NCBI GenBank assembly: GCA_033782935.1
Contig: JAWQEG010000005.1
Location: forward strand, 113,618-177,617
DNA length: 64,000 nucleotides
Direction of reading: 5' to 3'
Source: Petrolisthes cinctipes
Taxonomy: Eukaryota > Arthropoda > Malacostraca > Decapoda > Porcellanidae
A program made the position numbers and the translations under genes. This document shows positions 13,701 to 24,246 of this stretch, in pieces; the stretch's first letter is position 1, and the number at the start of each line of letters is the position of its first letter. The notes beneath the pieces are model-generated. The model was not told the DNA's origin. It saw only the letters and a program-made list of their open reading frames with translations, and searched no databases.

Positions 13701-14580
13701 TGAGAATCCAGAATTGTAGATGTAGCACCCATTTGTATGGTAAAGTGTCAGTGCAAAGCTGTATATATGAGAAAATTAATAGCAGCTGTGATTTTCCTTT
13801 GTAAATATGCTCCGTCAAATATAATGTTGAACTCACTCTTTTCTAATGGTTATCAGTGGTATCTAGAGAAATCAGTACTGGTCAGGTACACTCGTGATAT
13901 GAAATCCCTGACCAGAGGTGAACAGCAGGCACCACACATACCCTGCATTCGAACTCAACCTCTATAGGTGTACTGGGTGGGGAAATGAGCAATACCAGGT
14001 GATTCGAAGCTTTCTGCTCCTCACACTCTGGTCAGAAATTATGTATCATGAGTGTACCACATATATGATTTTGGATCCTCTGTTGAAAAATAACAAGGAC
14101 AGTTGTACCATACTGTATACCAGTATTTTAGCATGAACTCTGCAATGCAGTGCAGTGCAATTCATTTCTCATATGTTAATATTATTTGAAACTGAATATG
14201 TGAAAAGAACTGGAAAAATATGAAGTGATTACCCTTAGGAGGTACGGTACATGAAAAGACAACCCTCTTGATAATTATCATCTTGCTGTGTCTAAAAGTA
14301 GTCTTAAATCTAATTTCCCTTCCTATATTTTTATTTATTTACTTCCTCAGGGCTGGATGTACCTGCTGGATGCAAACTGGAGGTGGCTGGTACACAGCAC
14401 CAGTGGCATCCAGCACAATGCCTCATCTTTGATGATTCCTTCTTGCACTCTGCCACATTTACCAGCACACCCGGCTTACCTCAAGGGGTCGCCAGGGGCT
14501 TGCTCATGGTAGACTTTTGGCATCCCGATATCTCTGTTAAGGAGAGAGAAGTCCTAACTCATCTGCTGTCACCAACATAG
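10516..14580 (+). CDS. ASPHD2-like: ASPHD2-like aspartyl/asparaginyl beta-hydroxylase domain protein (three exons)
   Basis: Exons 10516-10734, 12915-13548 and 14351-14580 join in phases 0 and 1 to give about 360 residues, close to vertebrate ASPHD2 (about 369). The family comprises type II membrane proteins with a luminal 2-oxoglutarate/Fe(II) oxygenase fold; their substrate is not established. A hydrophobic segment at residues about 22-40 is the likely anchor. After it come a Cys cluster (C-x4-C-x2-C, in NPDCVRC), a Lys/Glu-rich stretch, the LFHMDLPANPYW motif, NCSRCP and GNVCFSVL. The catalytic pattern is intact: H272 in KPHYGP and H317 in FDDSFLH are the two Fe ligands, and R333 before the VDFWHP motif is placed like the 2-oxoglutarate-binding Arg. 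The start is the first of two adjacent ATGs (10516 and 10519). The stop TAG at 14578-14580 is followed directly by GTAAGT, so a spliced 3' UTR is possible. Confidence 0.93.
10735..12914 (+). other. ASPHD2-like intron 1
   Basis: A 2.2 kb intron holding the foldback repeat at 10776-11645 and, at about 12140-12290 and 12535-12660, AT-rich runs built on TAT/ATT. No other coding exon is seen. Confidence 0.7.
10776..11645. mobile_element. Foldback (long inverted repeat) element in ASPHD2-like intron 1
   Basis: The left arm (about 10776-11100) and right arm (about 11330-11645) are imperfect reverse complements over roughly 300 bases. The left begins 'ttttgtagcaatgttgccag' and the right ends with its complement, 'ctggcaacactgctacaaaa'. 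Each arm holds repeated motifs of the type 'ggtcccggtagt' and 'ttgcccaggttagg', plus a short (GGTTA)n-like run at about 10931-10944. No clear target-site duplication was found, so the exact ends are uncertain. No transposase ORF is present, so it is non-autonomous. Confidence 0.75.
12915..13548 (+). CDS. ASPHD2-like: ASPHD2-like exon 2: main luminal part
   Basis: It follows a 'ctgcag' acceptor and has 211 codons plus one base, ending at GTGAGT. It contains the Cys cluster near its start and the first Fe-binding His (KPHYGPSN) near its end, running into RCHLG at the junction. Confidence 0.93.
13549..14350 (+). other. ASPHD2-like intron 2
   Basis: An 802-base intron with GTGAGT donor and CCTCAG acceptor. 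Nothing else was recognised in it. Confidence 0.8.
14351..14580 (+). CDS. ASPHD2-like: ASPHD2-like exon 3: catalytic C-terminus
   Basis: G|GG restores the Gly of HLGLDVP. The exon carries FDDSFLH (second Fe-binding His), the candidate 2-oxoglutarate-binding Arg and the WHPD motif. It ends with ...LSPT and TAG. Frame and motif order match ASPHD2. Confidence 0.93.
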
Positions 14581-16033
14581 GTAAGTGCTCAGCTGAACAG
14601 GGCAGGACAACCAGGGAATGAGGGGGAAGTGTTATAACAGTTAGGGTTATAACATTAGAGGTATGGCAATCTTGGTTAGACAGAAGGATATTAGAGGATA
14701 AGAGTATTGCAGATTTAAGGAATGGAAACACCTGTAGTAAAAATAATTCAGAATTTGTTATTCTAGTTAATACTGTATTGTAATGCTGTAATAATGAGCC
14801 TCAACTAGAGGTTCTTTCTCATCAGTTCCTCCTTAAGTGAATATTCTTATTAATATTGAAACTACTGTACATCATCATCAGCCAGATATAGTCCTCTGTT
14901 AAACAGATGCCTGCAAATATTTTTGTAATTTAGTTTCTGATCTGCATTAGTTATATTCTAGTCGAATAGGCCTAAGGAGCAAGTGCTGGGCCGTAATTTA
15001 CATTTGCATGCTTAGATAAAAAATCTAAACATACATTCTGACTCTGTTCTTACAGATATTGCATTGATATTTTGCCTCCCCCCCCCCCCTGCAAGAAATA
15101 GCTTTATTTCACTAAGGATTTGGCCAATTTTAGTAGGACTTATATTTTGGCCATTATTTAACTTCCTATACAAAAGTGATAGGCTTTTGGAATTAGTTAG
15201 TTGAACTGTTCAAAGCTTCAACCAAAGCTGTATACTTAAACTTTCGAAAACGGTTATAAATAATAGAGGGAAAACATTGCCTCTTAAAGTAGTTTTCTTA
15301 ATTAGTACAGCTATGTTTTGTACGAGTTTCAATGTGATATAGACCTAGTCAGTGGAATCAAATGGTATATAATCGGACTTTAATTCCTTACAGCTCCACC
15401 ACTGAAGAACATACCTACATTGTTTCCTGCATCAGTGGAACACCACAGGGTTAGTGTTCTTCAGGTTTTATTCTTTAATGGTCATGTCTTAAATCCAGTC
15501 TAAAGTGCTTAAGGGTAATAAAATTTCATTAGTGCTTTTTGTCCTTACGAAGTCTTTATAGCACAACTTTTTTCTGCTTTTCTCATTACAAGCATATCAC
15601 TGCACAGTACTTCAAGTAATGGCCACTTTAGTGTTGGTTTACTGTGAAATACATTATCAGGTGTTGTAAGTCCTACTTAAATATATTCAGTGTATGGTAG
15701 TAATTAAATGAGAAATATTAATTTATTGTATTTCAGGTTCTGAAATAGCCTACTGCTGCAGGAGTTGAAATGGTTATAGTAATCAAGTTGTAGCATCCTG
15801 AATTTCAGTATTTTCTTAAGTGTTTTATACATTAAACATACAGGTGAAAATAAGAAAGGAGTATCCTCAAGTCTTTATTTTTTTTTTTTTTTTTCAGAGT
15901 ACAGCCTGATCAAGATCAACACTAATGGACTGCTGGCATTGAATATCAACACAACAACTGAGATGGAAGCAGTTGCAATCTTGATAAATAGGACAGCTAT
16001 TTATCAAGATAGGTTCCCCCTTACCCTCTATAT
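14581..16033. other. Downstream of ASPHD2-like stop, probable UTR/intron
   Basis: No coding exon is recognised. A consensus GTAAGT donor sits directly at the stop codon. A strong acceptor (a long T-run then CAG) ends at about 15897, so a non-coding 3' exon may begin there. An AATAAA occurs near 15519. Confidence 0.35.
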
Positions 16034-16276
16034 CAGTGATTCTTAAACTTCTTTGCCTCGCACCCCCCTCTGCATTATGTATAGATTCTGCACCCTCCTA
16101 TCCCTTAAAATTTTTACCAAACAGTATACTATGAATTTTAAATTACTTGGGTGGGGTGGCAAGCGAAGCGGGCAGTATTTGCAATATGTATATATATGTA
16201 GAGAGAGAAACTTGTGCTTACAGTGGTAACGGTTTAGGCAATTTTGCAATTAACATCACCAGTTTAAGAACCACTG
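16034..16276. mobile_element. hAT-type MITE with 8-bp target duplication
   Basis: A 243-base element bounded by imperfect terminal inverted repeats: left 'cagtgattcttaaact', right the complement of 'cagtggttcttaaact'. The flanks are CTCTATAT (16026-16033) and CTCAATAT (16277-16284), an 8-base duplication with one mismatch, as expected for the hAT superfamily. It is too short to encode a transposase. Confidence 0.85.
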
Positions 16277-19200
16277 CTCAATATTTGGCCAGTCTTGTTT
16301 TTGGTATATTACATTCTCACTTTTCTAAATTTCCTTTGATATCCACTTGTTAAATGTAGTTGGTACACTACAGTTTTCTTCTGGCCCCGATTGACCAGAA
16401 AATTACCAACTACAATTATTAAAGCACTTCAAAAAAACTTCAGTAGTATTTTTATTGGCGTCGCCAGCTTTGACAGAGGTCTGTGAAGTGTACCTGTGGA
16501 TAGAAAAAAAACAACTCAGTTTTGCTCGAGCTATCATTACCTCCTACATATTCACCCTCAACTTTCTTTGATTAAAAGTCTATGGAGGGCCTCATGGGGT
16601 TATATTTGAAGTGAATTGGAGATCTATTTCATCAGAAAACAGAACACCTCTATTAGAGTATAGGGAGTCTCTCTGGTAGCATTTTAAATCACTCGTAAAT
16701 AACACCATGTAAGTACTGGAACTGTTAAAGGTTTGAACTGAATGTTATGCTTTGTTTAAAAAAGTGTAAAGCTGTCTTACGGCATTTTTTCTAAATTTTA
16801 GTATGGTGAAAGTCTTCAAAGCAGTTATTGTACTGGACATATGTCAGGACTAATTGCTTCACGACAGCACCATGGGAAATAATTTATGATCCTGAAGGAT
16901 AAGGTTAAAGAGGAATGATATTAAAACGGCGTGGCTCCAGATAAAACTGGAAAGAACCAGTTAAGCCTTGCATTGACACCATGTTAAACAGCTTATGAGG
17001 GAGCCTTTATTGAAGTTTCTATGTGGAGAGGACAGGCAGCATAGAAGGATGCTTACTCAATATTACTGGTCTTTTGCAAGGGATGGAAATTACAATATGG
17101 AAAGAAAACTGCCGTTTTGAAATGTATAGGAAAGTTTGAGTAGTCAAGGACTGTCTAAGGACATTCTCTCCTACTGAACGTTAGTGGGAAAACTAAACCC
17201 GTGTACTTAGGAACCCCATTGCATTGCACTTTCTGTGGGGACAAGGTGCTGAAGATGTGATTTTTCCACCAGTATGCAGTAGTCATATGGAGACCTTAAC
17301 CAATGACATATGGGGTTACAACGGGAACCGGGGATCATGTTCGGCACCAGGCCACGGAATGGGAAATCACCTTGCAGATATTATTAGTTTTAAATCCTAT
17401 TTATTTTACTTTAATAATAGCAGTGTTTTCACATTTGCATACTATATATAACTTAATCTTATCGTAAATATTGTGCATTATTATTATATCCACTTACTGG
17501 ATGTTCTGTACCATCTATTACATGTTCTATTAAACTGATGGAGAGAGAGGTTGATTAAGGACTTGGTAACTATGAATAACATGGAGATGTAGGTACCAAC
17601 ATATGGCAGATGTGAGAAATGCAGTAAGAGGATAAATATCTGAATGGTCTAATATTAGAAAGCTATTAGAGATCGGCAAACTGAGTACAAACCTAGGAGA
17701 GAGAGGTGGATACAATTAAATGAAGACCTTAAATAAACATTTCTTTGAGTGCTTTGAAATGTTTTATTCGCATGCTAATGAGGAGTTTCTGGGTAAGAAG
17801 CTTAGTAAAGGTATTTTGTGTCTAGTATAATACAAGTTTCATGAACTGTTACACTTTATGATCAATAAAATTGTTTAAGTTAGTGTTACTGATGTGTTTA
17901 TTATAAAGATAAATAACCTGTTGTAAATTTTTGGGGTTTGTGTAATGTGTATTTCACTGCCATCAGCTAAGCCTTGAAAATAGACATACAGTAGATGAGA
18001 AAGCTATCTACATTGTCTCACTATGGGACGAACTCAGAAAATCTCGTTTTTATCTTCCTAAACTACACATATTGACAGCAAAAACAATGGTGAGGATGTG
18101 AACAGAAGGGAACCTATAGCTATTTATAATTAAAAACTGTTTCTCTGAACTTCTAACAGACTTAAGATTTCAAAACTTTTATCAGTCATGTGTATTCTGA
18201 TAGTCAAAGACAGTTTATTATCTTAGCTGTACATTTACAGTCTGCATTAAGATATTATATTACATTATGTAGTTGTCCTGCATTTTTAGCTAAAACCAAT
18301 TACTGTACTGTTTGCTTCTTAACATATTTGTTGTTGAACTAAATTGTGGATAGTTTTATGTCATAGTCTACCATACTATAAAATTATATAAACAAATGGC
18401 TGCTCCTGAAGGGAAAAGTGCAATTGTTCATGTATTTAGCTGCCTTAATGGCCACTTCCATTTGACTTAGCATTAGCCACGTTTCTAGCAACATTTCAAG
18501 ATAAATTTTTTGGCCGCTTTGTTTTTCTATTTTGAATTTAATAGAACATGTTATAGATGCTACAATACATATGTGCATATAATTATGTACAATATTTACA
18601 ATAATAAGATTATGTTATACATATGCAGACCGGGCCCATCTGTCCTGAATCATACTTACAGTCATTGGTGATCTTGTGAGTTGCTGACACTTCGGTATCG
18701 AACACCATGAGTGTCTCCAGTGGACTTCACTCCCGACTCAGGCAATCTTGAGACAGCACTGCAAGCATACCTGTCAAGTAGTGTCAATCAGAACAATCCT
18801 AGTACAATTATATACACTGGAATTTTTTTTGCATACATCATACTGTACTTAGACAACGAGATTTTCTTTGTCTTGGAAAATTGTTTTGTACAAAGTACAC
18901 TAGTACGGTACAGTCGTGGTCAATAATAAACATTCGCATTAGGGTCACCCATGTAATAGTTTTATAGTTTCCCTATTTTGTTAGTTGGGAAACTTTCCCA
19001 ATAAATAGGTTTAGCAACATAATCTCATTTACTTCAATCATATACTCGCTATTCAAAACAATACAATAAGAACGTGAAAAGACTGCATATAACATAAGAC
19101 TGCAATTTGTTCGAGTTATCCATATGTATGATTATTATTCACTACGACTGTACAAGTAAACTGAATCCATTAGAGAATCTTATATTTAATAAATTTTAAT

Positions 19201-19900
19201 GCAATGTAACACTCCAACAATTAAAGGGAGGTGGCTAGACCACCTAGAAACTGAGGAAAAGGGAATTTAAAACTCAGAACATCAGGAATAATAGCTATAA
19301 AACAATTGACATAACTTGGCATGACCTCTTCCCTAGGACTCTCAAGTGAGCACAAAAGAATGTATACAAAAACTCCTAGCTACACTTAAATCATTACCCG
19401 AATATAGGGCAGAGGTGGAAGGGCTATTGGTGTGAGATGTAGACCGTAGGCAACAGAAGTTTGATTATATAAACAATAATTACCGATACCGCTTATCAAA
19501 TTATTATAATACAGTTCAAAGTACAGCAGGATCATCTTGTGATAATCATTAATAGATTAGAGAAAAATCTCTAGTATTATATCACTTCAAAACTTTTCCC
19601 TTTTATTTAAGACAGAAGACCATACAATCACCGAGCAGAAGGTATGTTAAAGTTTGTCGTTTACAATAAAATCAAGGCTCACGAACAACCTTATCTAGGG
19701 TAACTACTTAGAGGTTGAAATTGAAAACTAATGAGCAAGCAGCACTGTAGATTTTAGGATTTATCAGAGCAAGAGCTATATAATTAAAGACCAAACAATG
19801 TGAAAACTCTGTCAAGCCCCCAATTCTCGCACACTTATACATTACGTCATGGATTATCCCTCACTGCAGTTCGTAATATGGGCGAATAATAACCGGACCG
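16277..19900. other. Intergenic, no gene recognised
   Basis: AT-rich sequence with only short, motif-free open frames. No splice-linked coding exon or RNA gene could be supported. Confidence 0.5.
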
Positions 19901-19904
19901 ATGT

Positions 19905-20440
19905 CCTATAAGACTATTTTCCTCTATGGCATTTCCTCCACAAATGCCCCATTTCCAAGATATTCAAATGGGGCATTTTGAAATTAGCCTTACCTTACCT
20001 AACCTAACCTCGACCACAGCAGACTACCGGGACCTAACCTGGGCAAACTACCGGGAAATAACCGTGGTAAAGTACAGGTAATGACCGGGGCAAAATACTG
20101 GGACCTAGCCGGATCTGGCTCTGGCTAGCACAGTGTTTGAGTCTGCGGCCCAGCGTTCGATCCTTGCTCGGGACACGATAAAAATCTTTCACTGATGCCA
20201 GAGGTTACCACCCCTGTGAGCAGGGGGTGGGGGGTTTGAGTCAGCTGTCTGAGGTCTTCCTGCTTACACAGCCATAGCCGAAGCTGACTCTGGTCTCACG
20301 TGGGTGGAAAGGTCTCTGGGCCACTCATCATCCGTGTGATGCGTGCTATAGTTGTGTTTCATACACACAGTGTGCGCTACACTCTGTCCCATTGACTGCC
20401 ACTCATTGGTGGACCTTTAACCTTTAACTGCTACAAAACA
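19905..20440. mobile_element. Foldback-family arm interrupted by a SINE-like insert
   Basis: About 19905-20118 matches the right arm of the 10776-11645 element: the 'caaatgccccat' block, the CCTAACCTAACCT run, 'gactaccgggacctaacctg' and 'ctgggacctagccggatctgg'. The expected terminus 'ctgctacaaaa' reappears only at 20428-20438. About 310 unrelated bases lie between, suggesting a later insertion into the repeat end. Confidence 0.65.
20119..20427 (+). mobile_element. Probable tRNA-derived SINE
   Basis: An A-box-like TAGCACAGTGTT lies at 20126-20137, 10 of 12 to TRGCNNAGYNGG. A B-box-like GCGTTCGATCC follows at 20153-20163. The spacing between boxes is shorter than in a tRNA, so it is not a working tRNA gene. 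The body of about 250 bases has no ORF. It sits inside the foldback arm described at 19905-20440. Confidence 0.5.
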
Positions 20441-20619
20441 GAGCTAATATTGCGATTATCTGCGCTGGCGAACTACTGGTTAGGATATGTTGGGTTAGGT
20501 AGGGTTCAGTTACCTACATCAATCTCAGTGGAATTATCATGTGGAAATGTATTCTTTGCTAGATATTTTAATTTTATGATGCGATATTTCTGTAGCGGAG
20601 GGATGAACTGAGGTAGGGC

Positions 20620-20965
20620 GGAAAGTGTTACCAGATCCCCTTGGCAAAATTACGGAAGGTCCAGCAGGCAGTTGTGTGTGCCTGACCCACCCAATCGGAA
20701 TACCTTTAGCTCCTATCCACAGGATCTATTTTATTTTCAAAGGTCCCGAAAGACATTAAGTTAGGTCCCGAAGGTAACAACAGTCTAGGTTAGGTTAGGT
20801 AGGGTTATTTCGTCTGGTGAACAAAAAATTATTTATCCCAATATTAAATGATTGAATTTCCCGCTCAACTGGGCTACTTATTGAACATTATTCATACGAT
20901 TTCCCAAGTGTGGACAGAATTTGTAAAATATCAAAGTATTCCTGTATCTGGCAACACTGCACGCA
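20620..20965. mobile_element. Degenerate repeat with foldback-family termini
   Basis: The left end 'gtgttaccagatcc' and right end 'atctggcaacac' are near-complementary and share the terminal motif of the 10776-11645 element. The interior has 'taggtcccgaa' and 'ctaggttaggttagg' motifs of the same family. No target duplication was found. Confidence 0.5.
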
Positions 20966-21567
20966 GTGGCGGGAAGTCGGTAACCAGCTAGGTAAGCCGC
21001 ACTCCCGTTTCAAAGTAAATACATACAAATGTTATTCATGATTTTATGTATTTCCACATAATATAAGTCTCCAAAATAAAAAGGGAAAAGAAATGGGCGA
21101 TTTCGGATGACAGAAAGTGTGAAAATCGAGGACGCACATAATCGCAATATTTACCCAAAACGGTAATTCTTTCAATAAATATCCTAAATGTAAATAAAAA
21201 AGAGCTTAAAACTAAACAAGACCATTTATTCTTATTAATTCTCCCCTCTCCCACACCATGATGTATCCAATAAACGTGTCCTGTGAGGGCTCGCTTCACT
21301 ACAACGTAATCAAATTTATATTGGACTTTACACTGTCCAATACCCTAACCTAACTTTTCCAGCAGTAAACACAAGTAATAAAAGTCACACAAACACTTGT
21401 TAACCACTTACCTCTCATCCTTCACACCTGAGCCATTCTTTATTTCTTCATCTGCCTCTCCTTTCCTTCCATTTCCTCCGTGCTAATGATGTGCACTGCA
21501 GCATTGCTTTCAATTTCAAGAAGTTCAAGAAGTTTAAGGCTGCAACATGATCGGCTTAAGTCTGGAT

Positions 21568-21801
21568 CAGTGGTGCCAGGTCTGATGCACAATATTTCCC
21601 CAACTTCAACAACAGAATTTCCCTTTTTGCCTCAATAATTCCCTGTTTATTCTTCTCTTGAACATTGACGTTCTTTCTTTTTTTGGTATTTCGTGTGGTA
21701 GAAATTTCCCTGTTTACTCTTGAACCATCTTTATATAATTTCTCTGTGTATACTACAAAATTCCCTAAAACACAGACATTTCCCTGCACCTGGCAACACT
21801 G
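21568..21801. mobile_element. hAT-type MITE with exact 8-bp target duplication
   Basis: A 234-base element with inverted ends 'cagtggtgccaggt' and 'acctggcaacactg', flanked by exact GTCTGGAT on both sides (21560-21567 and 21802-21809). An 8-base duplication points to hAT. The TGCCAG terminal motif resembles that of the foldback elements nearby. No transposase ORF is present. Confidence 0.85.
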
Positions 21802-22388
21802 GTCTGGATATTATAATGCAAAGCCCGCGTAATTCAAAAGATAAATAATTCTTTGGTAAATAACTACATTGTTATGTAATATGTGAATAACGGTTACGTG
21901 ACAAATGACAAACTATAGTATAAGTAAAACAAATACGTAATACAGACGGGACTTGGTGATATTAGTTCTGATTCCTAAATTAAGAGTTGATTGGTTTTTT
22001 TTTCGCAGCAACTCAGGGCAGCTAACAATGACCGATTAGTATTTATAGTATCTTACTATCTTTCTTTCCAACGAACCAACCATGTAAGATTGATTGATTG
22101 ATTGATATTAGGCACCGCAACAGCGAGGTCATATAGCGCCAGAGAAAGGTGATAGAGATGTGTGACAGCAAGCAGCTAAAGGAAATAAAATGAAGAGAGG
22201 GACAGTTGAAGAACTGAAAGAGAGTGGCTGGGGCCGAAGGGGCGCCACATCTCTTAAAGTATTGCTCACGTCACTGCAGGCAATACCCCCCTACGGAGAA
22301 CCCTGTAAGACAGGTAGAGATAATCCTGGGGAAGAAAGAAATGAGGGTTAGTGGTAAGAGTATCTATTGTTCTCCATTATCATATTTA

Positions 22389-22760
22389 TTACAATGATGG
22401 CATGAAAGTTTCAGTGAACTCTTGATTACAGCTGACTCTACCAGAAACTTTGCACAAGGCACGTTTACTGTAATTGCCTCCTTGATGTGAGGTAAACAAG
22501 CTACAGTTTCCTTCGCCTTCCGTGTTACATCCTCCATTTTCAGACTGTGTTAGAGCAGGAGTTGGAGAATCATCAAGATTCATTCCAATGCACACTATCT
22601 GACAAGGGGACTTGGGGCAGACCTGTGTAAAGTTCTTCCAGCATTTCATGCACTGACTGGGTGAGACTACACCAGTAAGATAGGCACTAATCAAATATTC
22701 AGCACTGAAGGCAAACCCAATTAAGTACTTGCAACAGTTTGGAAATCTCGGTTGCGACAT
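22389..22760 (-). CDS. Unassigned ORF, Cys-rich, 123 residues
   Basis: I do not recognise this ORF. It runs from ATG at 22760 to TAA, with an in-frame stop just upstream of the ATG. It has about 12 Cys, including a C-x2-C pair (QCMKCW) and a CPKSPC motif, and a hydrophobic N-terminal third. An AATAAA overlaps the stop codon. Its 5' end overlaps that of the opposite-strand ORF at 22739-23104. Without homologues or transcripts it may be chance or an old transposon relic. Confidence 0.2.
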   Translation of the reverse strand: MSQPRFPNCCKYLIGFAFSAEYLISAYLTGVVSPSQCMKCWKNFTQVCPKSPCQIVCIGMNLDDSPTPALTQSENGGCNTEGEGNCSLFTSHQGGNYSKRALCKVSGRVSCNQEFTETFMPSL

Positions 22761-23104
22761 GGAAACTCAAATTTCTGCTGCTGAAGAATATGCCTCAAGT
22801 GAACAAAAAAGAGAACCCATACAAGACCATGACTGAACTCGGAAATTTACTGTACCACCAAAGTAAGAGAGCTCACTTGTATGACTTGCCGCTCTTTGTG
22901 AACCCACATTATGATTATGCGTGCATTCTACTTTATTCACCAGATGACCTCAGTTATGTCACATTGTCACCCACTCCAATGTTGCTAGACACACGTTTGG
23001 TCTTTAGGATAATGAAGGGATATCGTACCCGCCTTGTATTTGTTTCACACAGAATGTCACAGAGTCAATCTCCATACAAATTCATGACTTTGGAGATAAA
23101 ATAA
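22739..23104 (+). CDS. Unassigned ORF, 121 residues
   Basis: I do not recognise this ORF. It is open from ATG 22739 to TAA at 23102-23104, followed by an AT-rich tail. The composition looks moderately protein-like (repeated DLPLF-, PHYDYA-type stretches), but no family motif, signal peptide or membrane segment is seen. It overlaps head-to-head with the ORF at 22389-22760. Chance ORFs of this size are possible here. Confidence 0.2.
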   Translation: MEISVATWKLKFLLLKNMPQVNKKENPYKTMTELGNLLYHQSKRAHLYDLPLFVNPHYDYACILLYSPDDLSYVTLSPTPMLLDTRLVFRIMKGYRTRLVFVSHRMSQSQSPYKFMTLEIK

Positions 23105-24087
23105 GATAAGATTTTGTTTTTATTTTATGGAGAGTTAGACTAGTAAAGAGAGAGAGAGATTAGAGCAGACTAACTTTTCTATTACGCAAGAGAGAGGGGG
23201 TGGGGTATTTACTTATGAAGTCGTATGCATTAATACATTGTAACGACTTAAAAAAAAAAAAAAAATCAGAGGTGAACTTCAAATAATGCTTGTCAAAATG
23301 TGATGGCCAAAGCAAACAACCTGTCTGCCCGATCCTAGTTTGGAAAAAAAAAAATTGTGTCAACGTGTCGTGATTCCTTGAGCTCTCAGTCAGAACGGCT
23401 GAGCAATGATTTATACCAATCATCAAAACATTGTTCACTGTTCAGGCTACAAACAACTTTACCTTGGCTTCAGCTACTCATTGTGTAATATAGTTGTTAA
23501 ATTCCATATCAGCATTCCTCAACCACTCTGCCTGACAGCTCATGACTCGTCTGTGCGAGTATAGCTGTTTCCCGAAACCAAGCCAGTCCACATTCCTCCC
23601 ACAAATACACAACGCCATCTATGGAATGAACTTTAAGGCAGTCACGTGCACTAAAGAAAGAGAGTTGACAACCTGAACAGTTTTTGAGTATGCACACATG
23701 AACTAACACACACACTGTTGCCACATTTACGATATCTAGATACTGAATGGCCCAGTTGGAAGTGCGAGACTGAACTTCGGTTCTCGAACGACTCCCTTCT
23801 CGAACTTATAGTTTGAGAAAAAAATGTCTCTGTTGTCGAACATAAACTCCGTTACCGTTACCACTCAATTAATCCAGGACACAATCACACAAAAATACCT
23901 TATGTCAATATTTTCACTTGACTATCCACAACCATACCCTTCATCAGTGGCTCACTCACCACTGTTTCATCTTGGCAAGCTTACCAAGAATATGGGCTAC
24001 AGAAAGTCAACTCACAGGCCAGCCCTCATCATCATATTGCATAGCCTAATTATACAAGTAAAGTCACACAAAATTTATAATGTTCTT

Positions 24088-24093
24088 TTTATT
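24088..24093 (-). promoter_or_regulatory. POLR3C: Candidate POLR3C poly(A) signal
   Basis: AATAAA on the minus strand, about 155 bases beyond the POLR3C stop codon, a normal distance for a short 3' UTR. Confidence 0.5.
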
Positions 24094-24246
24094 ATGCAGA
24101 GAGAGAGAGAAGTGGGTGGTGTGTTGGGGTTGAGGGTTGTCCCTTAGTCCTTTACACTAAGGATCTAATCAGATAATTGACCCAGTATGAAATTTGACAC
24201 CAATGCGGCTGAGGAAAGGCCAATGCCTCAATGCTCATCATATTTT

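Larger units (their letters stand above)
21810..24087. other. Intergenic with two unassigned ORFs
   Basis: There is a (TTGA)4 run at about 22090-22105, followed by a G/C-richer stretch to about 22330 that looks like an old repeat but shows no ends. Poly(A) runs occur at about 23251-23265 and 23342-23353. Apart from the two ORFs listed separately, no coding exon is supported. Confidence 0.4.

Noticed and set aside
20126..20163. Possible tRNA gene with A and B boxes
   Set aside because: The boxes are too close together and no cloverleaf stems could be drawn; a SINE head explains it better.
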